A stretch of DNA of 59,736 bases from Terriglobia bacterium (GTDB taxonomy: Bacteria; Acidobacteriota; UBA6911): NCBI GenBank assembly GCA_020072565.1, contig JAIQGI010000043.1, forward strand, positions 1-59,736, in the 5' to 3' direction. Positions 1-8,980 of this stretch are shown here, piece by piece. The notes under the pieces are model-generated. The model ran no database searches. It saw only the letters and a list, made by a program, of their open reading frames with translations, and was not told where the DNA came from. Position 1 is the stretch's first letter. Each line of letters starts with the position of its first letter. The position numbers were made by a program, and so were the translations under genes.

Positions 1-128
1 ATCGCCTTAGCGCGAGGCTCGCAAACCAGCCAACCCCCTCTGGGCAGACACCAAAGGATCTGCAGTGCTGTCCCGGAAAGATTCCATGCGAAAAATCAAG
101 TGGGGGCTTGACAACTTGATTCCACATA

Positions 129-275
129 ATGCTGAAGCAGCTGGACTGTATTCTCTGGGGCATGTGCCAAAGAATCGAGCACAAAGTCGAGGGTGCAGGG
201 CCGCGGGCCGGCGACATCAGCGTGTATGTCAAGCTGCTCCGTCTGATGTTCGAAGAGCTGGAAGCGGCTGTTTAG
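129..275 (+). CDS. Hypothetical small protein, 48 aa
   Basis: ATG at 129 and TAG at 273-275 give a 48-residue protein rich in Leu and Glu. Its C-terminal half (ISVYVKLLRLMFEELEAAV) is likely amphipathic helix. I do not recognise the family. No clear Shine-Dalgarno sequence precedes the start. A longer reading in another frame (65-406) has less protein-like composition and is not preferred. It lies 212 bases upstream of ssb on the same strand and would fit the small-gene mobile segment that ends near 1.3 kb. Confidence 0.35.
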   Translation: MLKQLDCILWGMCQRIEHKVEGAGPRAGDISVYVKLLRLMFEELEAAV

Positions 276-487
276 GCGCCGATTTCGGAAACCTGCAAAA
301 ACGCGAACGTCGACGACGGAATCATTTCATATGCGGCTCGATCGTCACCGCCCCACAAACGATCCAGGCGCGAACAAAGCCGATTCCAATTTCGCGTCAA
401 ATTTGAGGTTTAGGGCCATTTGGAAACCCGTTACCAACAACAAAAAGCACAATAATGAAATGTGCCATCAACACAGGAGGCGAATCA

Positions 488-922
488 GTGTCAAGTTTGA
501 ACAAGGTAATGTTGATCGGCCGGCTCGGCAAAGATCCGGAGGTCCGGTACACGCAGAACGGCACCCCCGTCGCGACCTTCAGTCTCGCAACAAGCGAGAA
601 ATGGAAGGACAACGGCGGCAACCCGCAAGAGAAGACCAACTGGCACAACATCGTGCTCTGGAACAAGCTCGCCGAGGTTGCGAAGCGGTTCCTATCGAAA
701 GGCGCCCTGATCTATCTGGAAGGCAAACTGACGACCCGGAAATGGCAGGACCAGAGCGGCGCCAACCGTTACACGACCGAGGTGGTCTGCAACAAGATGG
801 TGATGCTTGGCGGAAAGCGCAATGGAGAAGCGGAGGAAGGCTCTGCTGAGATATCGGAAGCCGTTGAGCCCGCCGGATCTTCCGAGCCAGCGGGCATTGA
901 CGATTCGGACATTCCGTTCTGA
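488..922 (+). CDS. ssb: Single-stranded DNA-binding protein (SSB)
   Basis: Coats single-stranded DNA in replication, recombination and repair, and recruits partners through its tail. The start is taken as GTG at 488 because AGGAGG lies at 475-480 with good spacing; an in-frame ATG at 455 lacks such a site. The 144-residue product begins SSLNKVMLIGRLGKDPEVRY, the usual SSB OB-fold opening, and continues with FSLATSEKW and NWHNIVLWNKLAEVA. It ends in the acidic tail DDSDIPF, which matches the partner-binding C-terminus of bacterial SSBs. Its length is slightly below chromosomal SSBs. With the zinc-ribbon gene downstream and element-like genes elsewhere in the window, it is probably an element-borne copy rather than the housekeeping gene. 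Confidence 0.93.
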   Translation: MSSLNKVMLIGRLGKDPEVRYTQNGTPVATFSLATSEKWKDNGGNPQEKTNWHNIVLWNKLAEVAKRFLSKGALIYLEGKLTTRKWQDQSGANRYTTEVVCNKMVMLGGKRNGEAEEGSAEISEAVEPAGSSEPAGIDDSDIPF

Positions 923-937
923 TACTTGCGAAACGAG

Positions 938-978
938 TTGACACAGTCCGAGCAATGCATTATATTGCGTTGACAATG
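938..978 (+). promoter_or_regulatory. Sigma70-type promoter with CAATGCATT operator-like box
   Basis: TTGACA at 938-943, a 17-base spacer and TATATT at 961-966 form a near-consensus promoter. CAATGCATTA at 953-962 matches 9 of 10 bases of the palindrome CAATGCATTG found in the promoters at 22445, 26325, 34087 and 35183. A further TTGACAATG lies at 970-978. The promoter would drive the zinc-ribbon gene at 994. Confidence 0.7.
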
Positions 979-993
979 GAGGATGTGCCAACT

Positions 994-1197
994 ATGGTTC
1001 GTCATGTCGAGATGTTGAGACCGCCGCTGGAAAAGGAAGAACTGCCCCGCCGCAAGTGCCCCGTATGCGGCAAGGAGTTCACCCCCAACCGGAAATGGCA
1101 GGCCTTCGACACCAAGCCCTGCCAACAGAAGTACTACGCCGCTACGCACCCGAGGGTTTCTGTTGAGCACCTGAAGGGTAGCCCCAAAAAGAAGTAG
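994..1197 (+). CDS. Small zinc-ribbon-like protein, 67 aa
   Basis: The start is ATG 994, preceded by GGAGG at 978-982; an in-frame ATG at 976 has no ribosome site. The product carries KCPVCGKEF, then a third cysteine in KPCQQKYYAATHP, so it has a C-x2-C knuckle plus one more Cys. That is compatible with a degenerate zinc ribbon or treble clef. The C-terminus is basic (GSPKKK). Function is unknown. A strong promoter sits directly upstream and a hairpin terminator directly downstream, so it is probably a single-gene transcript. Small zinc-ribbon proteins recur in the other small-gene blocks of this window. Confidence 0.65.
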   Translation: MVRHVEMLRPPLEKEELPRRKCPVCGKEFTPNRKWQAFDTKPCQQKYYAATHPRVSVEHLKGSPKKK

Positions 1198-1200
1198 GAC

Positions 1201-1236
1201 GGCGGGCTTTTATTTCGGGAGCCCGCCGGTTTCTCT
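1201..1236 (+). terminator. Rho-independent terminator after the zinc-ribbon gene
   Basis: GGCGGGCT at 1201-1208 and AGCCCGCC at 1220-1227 are perfect complements around an 11-base loop. A T-rich stretch (TTTCTCTTT) follows. The hairpin starts three bases after the stop codon at 1197. Confidence 0.8.
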
Positions 1237-1247
1237 TTCCAGGGGCT

Positions 1248-1316
1248 CGCGCTGGCTGCCAGTGTTGATTTGTAATCCGTAGGTCCGGGATTCAAGTCCC
1301 CGCGCTGGCTCCAGTG
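1248..1316 (+). other. tRNA-Thr(TGT) 3'-half fragment with direct repeats (att-like)
   Basis: Bases 1265-1313 read as the 3' half of a tRNA. There is an anticodon loop TTTGTAA with anticodon TGT at 1271-1273, a T-arm with the TTCAAGT loop at 1291-1297, and an encoded CCA end at 1311-1313. The pair closing the T loop is A-C rather than G-C, and no D-arm or matching 5' acceptor strand (GGAGCCA) lies upstream, so this is not a functional tRNA. CGCGCTGGCTgCCAGTG at 1248-1264 repeats the tRNA end CGCGCTGGCTCCAGTG at 1301-1316 with one extra base. Duplicated tRNA 3' ends are typical of integration sites. The remaining sequence up to 1598 shows no confident gene; a 72-residue reading at 1384-1602 overlaps the next start by four bases but looks non-coding. 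Confidence 0.55.
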
Positions 1317-1598
1317 GTGGAATCAATGGTTGAACTGACACTGAACCAAATCCCGAAAGCCACAGGTAGCAGATAGGTGACAAATGGCGACCGATTGGGT
1401 TTGGATTTCCCCCCTTGTTCTCTCATCCGAATCGTTCCGCCTTTTCGCGGCGCTGAGGAATAGGTGCGTCCGTTTCGTCTGGATACGATCTGCGAAACAG
1501 TTCTGTTGCTTGTCGATGGTTTTGTATGGCAAGCTTACCTCACCGAGAAGACAGGCCGGATTTGGCTGTAGCCTGGGCAGGACCAAAGAGGCGCTCGC

Positions 1599-3314
1599 GT
1601 GAAGCTCATCCAAATCGACATTGAGAATTTCCGCGGGATTAAGAAGCTACAGGTACCGCTCGATGACCTTACGGTCCTCGTTGGTGAGAACAACAGCGGC
1701 AAATCCTCTGTCTTAGACGCACTCAATACATGTCTCAGCCGATCTCTGACCCGAAAGGGTAGCATCTTTGCCGAGTACGACTACCACTTGTGCGACGCTG
1801 AAGGCCAGCCTGCCAAAGCGGACCCGATCAGGGTGACTTTATTATTTAGAGAAATCAGAGAGAACGAATGGCCTGATGTGGTGCTCCAGGCGCTTTCCGA
1901 AGCGGTGCAGGTTGATGACGATGGAATCAACAGTGTAACACTCCGGATAACGAGTTCTTTTGATGAGGCTACAGGTCAGTTTGCGACACAGTGGGACTTC
2001 CTTGACGGTGCTGGCAACCCGCTGACCAAGGCAAAGAATCCTCGTCTAGCGATCCAACTCCAGCAATTGGCACCAGTCTTCTACCTTGCTGCATTGCGTG
2101 ATGCTGCACAGGAGTTTGGTCCCCGATCTCAGTTCTGGGGTCCGTTCCTTCGCAATCTGAAGATTGATGACGCCGTCCGCAAGCAGCTTGAGGATACCCT
2201 TTCTGAGCTCAACCAGAAGGTCCTTGACGCCCACGTTGCGTTCAAGGATGTAAAAGATCGCTTGACGGAAACGACACGCCTTGTCTCTCTTGCTAGCGAC
2301 GATCCAGTCCACATCGAGGCACTTCCGGGCAGGGCGTTTGACATGCTATCGCGGACTCAGGTGATCCTGAAATCGCGGTCCGGTGCCAGCCTGCCACTAC
2401 ATCGCCATGGCATGGGAACGCAAAGTCTGGCCGTGCTATTCCTTTTTGATGCATTCCTCCGAGTTCGGCTCCAAGTGGACTTTGACGCAAGCGCAGAGCC
2501 CATACTTGCCCTTGAGGAGCCAGAAGCGCACTTACACCCATCCGCTATTCGTTCACTTGGTAGCATGTTGCAGCAGTTGAAGGGCCAGAAGATCATCGCT
2601 ACTCATTCTGGAGACCTGCTCGCAGGGATTCCTTTGAGCTCAGTTCGTCGTTTGGTTCGACGGGATGGTGACATACAGCTGTATCGTTTAAAGGCCGGCA
2701 CGCTGACGAAGGATGAGCTCAATAAGGTTACGTACCACATCCGTTCACAGCGCGGGAATCTTCTCTTCGCCCGGTGCTGGATTCTTGTGGAGGGGCAGAG
2801 TGAGTACTGGCTGCTGCCGGAGTTCGCCCGCCAGCTTGATCACGATTTTGATCTCAACGGTGTGTGCTGCGTCGAATACCGCCAATTTGATCTTGATCCA
2901 CTCATCCGCCTCGCTGACGACCTCGGTATTGCGTGGCATGCGTTTATGGATAATGACAGCCAGGGGCAGGACGATAAATCAAAGGCCATCGCGCGTTTGA
3001 ACGGTCGGGTTCAGGGAGAGCACATATCAACTCTGCCCGAGCAAGATGTTGAGCATTGTCTTTGGCAGGCTGGTTATAGTTCAGTTTACGAAAAAGCTGT
3101 GTCACGAACTCGCCGTATCAGTATGATTTCAGCCCCCTCGACCGCTGCAGAATATCCGTCACAGGTAATTAGGGCAGCAGAGAAATCGACTTCGAAGCCA
3201 TACTTGGCCACCGCCATATGTGTTGAATCGGCCAAGCCCGGCTCACCAGGCATTCCACCTGTGATTTCCGGTGCAATCAAAGCTGCGATCGATCTTGCTA
3301 AAAGAGCAACATGA
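1599..3314 (+). CDS. gajA: Gabija GajA-like OLD-family ATPase/TOPRIM nuclease
   Basis: Putative nickase-type nuclease of the Gabija anti-phage system, in which the ATPase domain senses nucleotides and controls TOPRIM cleavage. The start is GTG 1599 with AGAGG a few bases upstream. The 571 residues match GajA length. Walker A GENNSGKS is at residues 29-36. The ABC-type Walker B region LALEEPEAHLHP is near residue 302 and the switch histidine ATHSGD near 333. The TOPRIM domain follows, with ILVEGQSEYWLLPEF near 394 and the acidic AFMDNDSQ near 447. The next gene, a UvrD-like helicase, overlaps by four bases (ATGA). This tandem is characteristic of Gabija / class 2 OLD loci. A stand-alone OLD nuclease is the alternative, but the fused context argues against it. 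Confidence 0.88.
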   Translation: MKLIQIDIENFRGIKKLQVPLDDLTVLVGENNSGKSSVLDALNTCLSRSLTRKGSIFAEYDYHLCDAEGQPAKADPIRVTLLFREIRENEWPDVVLQALSEAVQVDDDGINSVTLRITSSFDEATGQFATQWDFLDGAGNPLTKAKNPRLAIQLQQLAPVFYLAALRDAAQEFGPRSQFWGPFLRNLKIDDAVRKQLEDTLSELNQKVLDAHVAFKDVKDRLTETTRLVSLASDDPVHIEALPGRAFDMLSRTQVILKSRSGASLPLHRHGMGTQSLAVLFLFDAFLRVRLQVDFDASAEPILALEEPEAHLHPSAIRSLGSMLQQLKGQKIIATHSGDLLAGIPLSSVRRLVRRDGDIQLYRLKAGTLTKDELNKVTYHIRSQRGNLLFARCWILVEGQSEYWLLPEFARQLDHDFDLNGVCCVEYRQFDLDPLIRLADDLGIAWHAFMDNDSQGQDDKSKAIARLNGRVQGEHISTLPEQDVEHCLWQAGYSSVYEKAVSRTRRISMISAPSTAAEYPSQVIRAAEKSTSKPYLATAICVESAKPGSPGIPPVISGAIKAAIDLAKRAT

Positions 3315-5224
3315 ACTTAGACCTGTCAGCGTTGAACGACAATCAGCGCCTCGCTGTAGAGTGGGGGGAAGGGCCGCTACTTGTGCTGGCGGGTCCCGGC
3401 TCTGGAAAGACGCGCGTTCTGACCTGTCGCATCGCACGTCTTATCGAGACCTCGCCAAACCAGCGCTACAAGATCCTTGGTCTCACCTTCACGAACAAGG
3501 CCGCGGCCGAGATGCGCGAACGGATTGAGCAGCTAGTCCCGGATTCATCAGCGCGGACGTTATTGACTACGTTTCACTCGTTCTGCGCGGATTTACTTCG
3601 ACAACACGGACACCATCTAGGTCTGCGTCCAGATTTCACGATACTCGCACAGCCGGAAGATTGCGAAGCAGTGCTCGAAGAGGCGATCGGACAGGTGGCT
3701 GCTTCCGATGATTACAGGGCAGAACGTCTGATGCCGTTGATCGCAAGGTTGCTTGACCTAAATGTCGATGCCGCCCAGGCACGGGAGCGGCTTGAACAGT
3801 CTGGCACAGACGACAGTGAGCGACTCGCACACATCTATGAAGTTTATCGACAGAAACTGATTCAAAAGAACCGGTTGGACTTCGGTGCACTCCTCGCCGA
3901 GGCGCTGCGATTGCTTGAGACACATGCTGGCGTCCGAAAGCAGGTCCATCGCATATACCCGTTTATCTGCGTGGATGAATTTCAAGACACGAACCTGGCT
4001 CAACATCGAGTGCTGAGGCAACTCGTAAATCCCAAAACGCGCAATCTCTTCGTCGTCGCTGACGACGATCAGATCATCTATCAATGGAACGGCGCCAGCC
4101 CTGAGAGACTTAAAGAGCTTCGCGAGGAGTTTGAGATGGCCGTGGTTCAACTCCCCGAGAACTATCGATGTCCGGCCGCCGTGATCGAGATAGCAAACAA
4201 GCTGATTGCTAACAACCTGGGGCGTTCCACAAATAAAGAATTGCTGGTAGCGCATAAGGCAGAAATCGAAAGTAATCCGATAAGTCTAGAACAATTTGAC
4301 ACCCTGGACGATGAAGCGACCTGGGTGGCAACGAGCATTTCAATCCGACCTGCCGCTGACCGCGCGAAATGCGCCATTCTCGCGCGGACCCGGAAGGTTC
4401 TCGATGTATTTATCCATGCACTTGATGAGGCAGGCGTCAGTGGATTCCTCAGCGTGAGGAAGAACGAGTTCCTGACGCCTCCCATGCAATGGCTTCATTC
4501 CATGCTTCGCCTTGCCAACGCTCGCCAGGAGGGGGATCAACTCCGACGAGCATGCAAATCGTTTTACACGCTTGAGGGAATCAATCTCGATGTCAGAGAT
4601 GTTGTCTCCACGGCATCGACTGAGGATGGAGATCTTCTACGAGCATGGCAGCGGGCGGTTCTGAATCGAGGGGAACTCGAACCTAAAACACGAGCGTTTA
4701 TCCAACGGAGTGTTTCTGAACTCTGCGATCGACTCGATTTTTGGGGCTTCATAACGGCCGCGTTCAATTGGTTCGCCACCCTCGAACCTACTGAAATGGA
4801 GGATGTGGAGCAAGATAGAGAGTTCGAGGAAGAAAAGAACGTCTGGCAAGAGCTGGTTAACGAGGTGGTCACGCAGTACGGCAACGAGGCCATCACCTTG
4901 CACTTACTTCTGCAAGAACTAGATCTTCGATCTAAGACACCGGCTCCTCCTGCGGGTGCGATTCCGTGCTTCACTATTCATGCCTCGAAGGGAATGGAAT
5001 TTGGTCACGTGTATCTCGTTGCCATGGTTGAGGACCAACTTCCGAGCTGGGCCGCTGTTAAGAAAGGTCCAAGTAGCTCCGAAATGCAAGAAGAACGTCG
5101 AAACTGCTTCGTAGCGGTTACTCGCGCCCAGGAATCCCTCACGCTCACGTTCTCAGAAAAAGTGTTTGGCTGGACAAAGCAGCCATCCAGGTTTCTGGGC
5201 GAAATGGGACTTCTCTCGCCTTGA
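3311..5224 (+). CDS. gajB: Gabija GajB-like UvrD/Rep superfamily 1 helicase
   Basis: UvrD/PcrA/Rep-type helicase, 637 residues, with every superfamily 1 motif visible. They are LAGPGSGKTRVL (Walker A, about residue 26), LTFTNKAAAEMRERI (Ia), ICVDEFQDTN (motif II, near 220), VVADDDQIIYQWNGA (III), QLPENYRCPAAVI (IV), TIHASKGMEFGHVYLV (V) and NCFVAVTRAQESL (VI). In Gabija, GajB binds DNA ends and activates with GajA. The start codon lies inside the gajA stop (ATGA), so translation is coupled. It is longer than the roughly 500-residue GajB first described and closer to a full UvrD, so the accessory 1B/2B subdomains are probably retained. Confidence 0.87.
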   Translation: MNLDLSALNDNQRLAVEWGEGPLLVLAGPGSGKTRVLTCRIARLIETSPNQRYKILGLTFTNKAAAEMRERIEQLVPDSSARTLLTTFHSFCADLLRQHGHHLGLRPDFTILAQPEDCEAVLEEAIGQVAASDDYRAERLMPLIARLLDLNVDAAQARERLEQSGTDDSERLAHIYEVYRQKLIQKNRLDFGALLAEALRLLETHAGVRKQVHRIYPFICVDEFQDTNLAQHRVLRQLVNPKTRNLFVVADDDQIIYQWNGASPERLKELREEFEMAVVQLPENYRCPAAVIEIANKLIANNLGRSTNKELLVAHKAEIESNPISLEQFDTLDDEATWVATSISIRPAADRAKCAILARTRKVLDVFIHALDEAGVSGFLSVRKNEFLTPPMQWLHSMLRLANARQEGDQLRRACKSFYTLEGINLDVRDVVSTASTEDGDLLRAWQRAVLNRGELEPKTRAFIQRSVSELCDRLDFWGFITAAFNWFATLEPTEMEDVEQDREFEEEKNVWQELVNEVVTQYGNEAITLHLLLQELDLRSKTPAPPAGAIPCFTIHASKGMEFGHVYLVAMVEDQLPSWAAVKKGPSSSEMQEERRNCFVAVTRAQESLTLTFSEKVFGWTKQPSRFLGEMGLLSP

Positions 5225-5468
5225 TGTAGTAGACATCTTGCCAAGAAACTCATCGGATATGCGACAGGTGAATTTCGGCAAGTCACGCTCCACCGGCTGA
5301 TTCCTTGTGTGCTGGCGCAAGAGTGCGTAGGCGCCATTAGTTATTTGCAGGGGATTTTTGTTTTGCGATCGCTGGAAAAGAATCTGGATTTTGTGGATAT
5401 CGCTGCCTGGATCTAGGAGCCCGGCGTCGGCCGCCAAGCCACTCACCGAGTCAGGGAGTCGCAAAACC
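5225..5468. other. Intergenic region without a confident gene
   Basis: The gap between gajB and the restriction enzyme gene runs to 5827. Minus-strand readings of about 100-140 residues cross it, but they lack ribosome sites and recognisable motifs, and the longest overlaps the promoter at 5469. I see no RNA gene or repeat. Confidence 0.4.
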
Positions 5469-5497
5469 TTGACTTCCAGATACCTGTCGAATATATA
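5469..5497 (+). promoter_or_regulatory. Candidate promoter for the restriction-modification gene
   Basis: TTGACT at 5469-5474, 17 bases, then TATATA at 5492-5497. It lies about 330 bases before the GTG start at 5828, which implies a long untranslated leader. No stronger promoter is visible nearer the gene. Confidence 0.45.
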
Positions 5498-5827
5498 CTC
5501 ACGAATCTGCGAGTCGTCCGGCTGGCACTGACTTGTGCGCCGTGCCCGAGATCAGTGGCAACCAGTGCGGTTTCCGGCTCTGCGGAGGGAGGTGCTGCCA
5601 TGAAGGCAATATTGACCTCTTTGCCCAAACACTCATGAACAGCGAGATAACCACAGGCCGGGTTGTTGGATCGCCAACCTGATGACCGCCCACCAGAAAG
5701 GCCGAAAAGATGTGGGTTCGCGGTAAGGCATGGTTCGAGGGCGCTGGAGGCGGGTCTGGCGCCCTCCTGGTGTTCATCTCCGAACTTTTTCCTGGTAGTT
5801 GTTGCTCCCGCATCAAAGGAAGCGCCC

Positions 5828-8800
5828 GTGCAAACGCTGGAACTCAAGCCAACGCACAAACCTGTACAGAGCTACTACGCGGCTCTGAGACAGTTTGAGG
5901 AACTGGGCGTCCGGCATGAGACTGCAGTCCGCTCGGCGTTTCAGAACCTTCTGGCCCATTGCGCCCGGCAACATGATTGGACGCTGGTACCGGAATGGGA
6001 AATCCGGCGTCAGCGCAAGCTCCCGCTCCGTGTGGATGGTGCTCTGGTCGATGGCTTCCGCCTGACACATGGCTATTGGGAGGCGAAGGACATCCGCGAC
6101 GATCTCCAGCGAGAAGTCCGGCGTAAGTTCGAGGTGGGTTATCCGCGTGACAACATTATCTTCCAGACGCCTCATCGTGCGCTCCTTTACCAGAACGATA
6201 CCCTGGCCATTGATGCTGACCTTACCAAGCCGCAGGCGCTTATCGACACACTTTCCATGCTTTTCAGCTATACGGCGCCTGCCTACGACCAATGGGAGCG
6301 CGCGGTCGCCGAGTTTCAAGAGCGCGTGCCGGAGCTGGCCCGCAGCCTGGTTGAAATCATCGAGCGAGAGCGTAAGACAAACCAACGTTTCATCCACGCA
6401 TTTGCTGATTTCACTGACCTAACTCGGCGCTCGATCAATCCCAACCTGGCTGATGCCGCCGTAGAAGAGATGCTCATTCAGCATCTGCTCACGGAGAGGC
6501 TGTTCCGGACCATCTTCAATAATTCCGATTTTTCCCGGCGCAACATCATCGCCTGCGAGATCGAGAAAGTGATCGACGCGCTAACCTCGCAGAGCTTCAG
6601 CCGTGCGGATTTCCTCAGGAAGCTTGACCGCTTTTACGTCGCCATCGAACAAGCCGCCGCCACCATTTCTGACTTTTCCCAGAAGCAGCAGTTTCTCAAT
6701 ACAGTCTATGAAAAGTTCTTTCAGGGTTTCTGCGTCAAAGTGGCCGACACGCATGGCATTGTTTACACGCCGCCGTCAATTGTGCGCTTTATGGTCAAGA
6801 GCGTGGCGGAAATCCTGGAGAAGGAATTCGGCAAGACGCTCGGCTCGAAGGGCGTGCACATTCTCGATCCGTTCGTCGGCACGGGAAATTTCATCGTGCA
6901 CCTCATGCGTGAAATCCCACGCAGCGCCCTGCCGCACAAATTCGCGCACGAGTTGCATGCCAACGAAATAATGCTGTTGCCGTACTACATTGCCAGCATG
7001 AACATCGAGCATGAGTACTACGAGGCGACCGGGAAATACGAGGCGTTTGAAGGCATGTGCCTTGTGGATACGTTCGAAACAGCGGAGGGAAAACAGTTCA
7101 AGCTGTTCACAGAAGCCAACACTCAGCGCGTGAAGCGGCAAAAGGAGTCCCCAATCTTCGTTGTGATAGGCAATCCGCCTTACAACGCGTGGCAGGCCGA
7201 CGAAAATGACAGGAACAAGAACCGGAAATACCCGGTGATTGATAAACGGGTTGCGGACACTTACGGCGCAGACTCAACGGCGACACTTCAGAACAGTCTT
7301 CGCGACCCTTATATTAAGGCTCTTCGCTGGGCATCGGACCGCATCGGCGACGAAGGCGTCGTAGCGTTCGTCACAAATAGCGGATTTCTCGACGGCATCG
7401 CTGCAGACGGAATGCGGAAGAATCTAGTGGACGATTTCGATGTGCTCTACATCCTTGATTTGGGTGGAAACGTGCGGAAAAACCCGAAGCTTTCCGGCAC
7501 GACTCACAACGTCTTTGGCATTCAAGTTGGCGTCAGCATCAACTTCTTGGTGCGGAAGCGGGTTGACAAAGGGAAGAAGACCAGCAAGCCGCTGATCAGC
7601 TACGCCTCGACACAGACGGACTGGCGCAAGGAGCAGAAATGGCGGTTCCTCGATGAGAAGGAATCGCTCGTCGGAGTCTCATGGCGACATCTCGAACCGG
7701 ATGATAAGCACACATGGCTAACCGAAGGTTTGAGGGCAGAGTTTGATGCTTTTGTTCCACTTGGTAGCAAAGCGGCGAAGGCCAGCAGAAACCCAGAATC
7801 CATCTTTGGCACATTCAGTAATGGCGTGAAATCGAACAGTGATGCCTATGTTTATGACTTCAACCGCGACGAACTGACAGCGCGCGCTAAGCGGATGGTA
7901 GAGGCTTACAGCGCCGAGCTTGATCGCTGGCGTCGTGCCGGAACACCGAAGAACGTCGAGGATTTCCTGCGCGTGAACGAGCGCGAGTTGAAATGGATTC
8001 GGCGCACGAAGAAGGAGCTGGCCCGAGGCAAAGAGGTCGCCTTCGATCCCGGGAAAATTCGAGAGGCGCAGTATCGCCCGTTCGCGCGACTTGCCTACTA
8101 TTTTGGGGACGCATTTAACGAGGATACTTACCAGATCCTGAGCTTCTTTCCCGACTTAAATGCCGAGGAGGAAAACAGGGTCATCTGGCTTAAAGTCGGG
8201 ATGGAAGTCCCGATGTTCGCGTTGGCTACAAATCGAATCCCTGATCTGCTATCGCAGGGCGGCTCTCAATGCTTCCCCTTCTACACCTATGCCGAAGACG
8301 GGAGCGAGCGGCGGGAAAATATCACGGATTGGACTTTGCGGGAAGTCCAGTCGCGTTACGGCGACAAGAAAATCAGTAGGTGGGACATTTTCTATTTCGT
8401 CTATGCGGTACTGCATCACCCCCATTATCGCGAGCGTTACGCCGCCAACCTCCGCCGTGAGCTGCCTCGCATTCCTTACGCTCCCGACTTCCGCGGCTTT
8501 GCTACGGCGGGAAAGCAACTGGCGGAGCTACATGTCAAATACGAGCAGCAGGAGGAATATTGGTGGCATCGCATCGAAAATCCCAAGGTGCCGCTATCCT
8601 ACCGCGTGGAAAAGATGAAACTCACCAAGGACAAGCGATCGATCATTTACAACGAATTCCTCACGATTGACGGTATCCCTCCTGAGGTTTTTGAATATCG
8701 CCTCGGCAATCGATCGGCCCTGGAATGGGTGATTGATCAGTACCAGGTAAGCACCGACAAGCGCAGCGGCATCACGAACGATCCGAACCGCCTTGATGAT

Positions 8801-8914
8801 CCGGAGTACATCATCCGCCTCATCGGCCAGGTCATTACTGTGAGCCTCGAAACGGTGAAAATCGTAAGGGGATTGCCTCCACTTGAGGCAAGGCAAAATG
8901 GGAAGGGCGCATGA
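5828..8914 (+). CDS. Single-chain restriction-modification enzyme (ISP/IIG type)
   Basis: Predicted N6-adenine methyltransferase fused to a nuclease. The start chosen is GTG 5828 with AAGGAAG at 5816-5822, giving 1028 residues; the frame is open further upstream but without a ribosome site. The N-terminal Mrr-like PD-(D/E)xK region has D70 (LRVDGALVDG) and E85-A-K87 (GYWEAKDIRDD). A helical segment follows, then the methyltransferase: motif I DPFVGTGNF near residue 347 and motif IV IGNPPYNAW near 448. The C-terminal 400 residues, ending after LEARQNGKGA, should hold the target recognition domain. Unlike LlaGI/LlaBIII, no RecA-like translocase motifs are seen between nuclease and methyltransferase, so it is a shorter form. 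It is convergent with the next gene and belongs to the defence island. Confidence 0.85.
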   Translation: MQTLELKPTHKPVQSYYAALRQFEELGVRHETAVRSAFQNLLAHCARQHDWTLVPEWEIRRQRKLPLRVDGALVDGFRLTHGYWEAKDIRDDLQREVRRKFEVGYPRDNIIFQTPHRALLYQNDTLAIDADLTKPQALIDTLSMLFSYTAPAYDQWERAVAEFQERVPELARSLVEIIERERKTNQRFIHAFADFTDLTRRSINPNLADAAVEEMLIQHLLTERLFRTIFNNSDFSRRNIIACEIEKVIDALTSQSFSRADFLRKLDRFYVAIEQAAATISDFSQKQQFLNTVYEKFFQGFCVKVADTHGIVYTPPSIVRFMVKSVAEILEKEFGKTLGSKGVHILDPFVGTGNFIVHLMREIPRSALPHKFAHELHANEIMLLPYYIASMNIEHEYYEATGKYEAFEGMCLVDTFETAEGKQFKLFTEANTQRVKRQKESPIFVVIGNPPYNAWQADENDRNKNRKYPVIDKRVADTYGADSTATLQNSLRDPYIKALRWASDRIGDEGVVAFVTNSGFLDGIAADGMRKNLVDDFDVLYILDLGGNVRKNPKLSGTTHNVFGIQVGVSINFLVRKRVDKGKKTSKPLISYASTQTDWRKEQKWRFLDEKESLVGVSWRHLEPDDKHTWLTEGLRAEFDAFVPLGSKAAKASRNPESIFGTFSNGVKSNSDAYVYDFNRDELTARAKRMVEAYSAELDRWRRAGTPKNVEDFLRVNERELKWIRRTKKELARGKEVAFDPGKIREAQYRPFARLAYYFGDAFNEDTYQILSFFPDLNAEEENRVIWLKVGMEVPMFALATNRIPDLLSQGGSQCFPFYTYAEDGSERRENITDWTLREVQSRYGDKKISRWDIFYFVYAVLHHPHYRERYAANLRRELPRIPYAPDFRGFATAGKQLAELHVKYEQQEEYWWHRIENPKVPLSYRVEKMKLTKDKRSIIYNEFLTIDGIPPEVFEYRLGNRSALEWVIDQYQVSTDKRSGITNDPNRLDDPEYIIRLIGQVITVSLETVKIVRGLPPLEARQNGKGA

Positions 8915-8980
8915 CTCCCGCGCTAGTTACAATCAGGGGGATTATTCAGGACAGTGCAGCTGAACGCAGTTCTTAATTGC

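Noticed and set aside
1242-1313. A complete tRNA gene ending in GGCTCCA
   Set aside because: Only the anticodon arm, T-arm and CCA end fit. There is no D-arm or complementary 5' acceptor strand, and the T-stem closing pair is A-C.
1599-5224. PARIS or another OLD-ATPase defence system instead of Gabija
   Set aside because: The partner has complete superfamily 1 helicase motifs, not the DUF4435 partner of PARIS, and the first protein carries its own TOPRIM domain.
5153-5859. Minus-strand readings of 103 and 138 codons in the gap after gajB
   Set aside because: No ribosome site, no motif, and they run through the promoter and start of the restriction enzyme gene.
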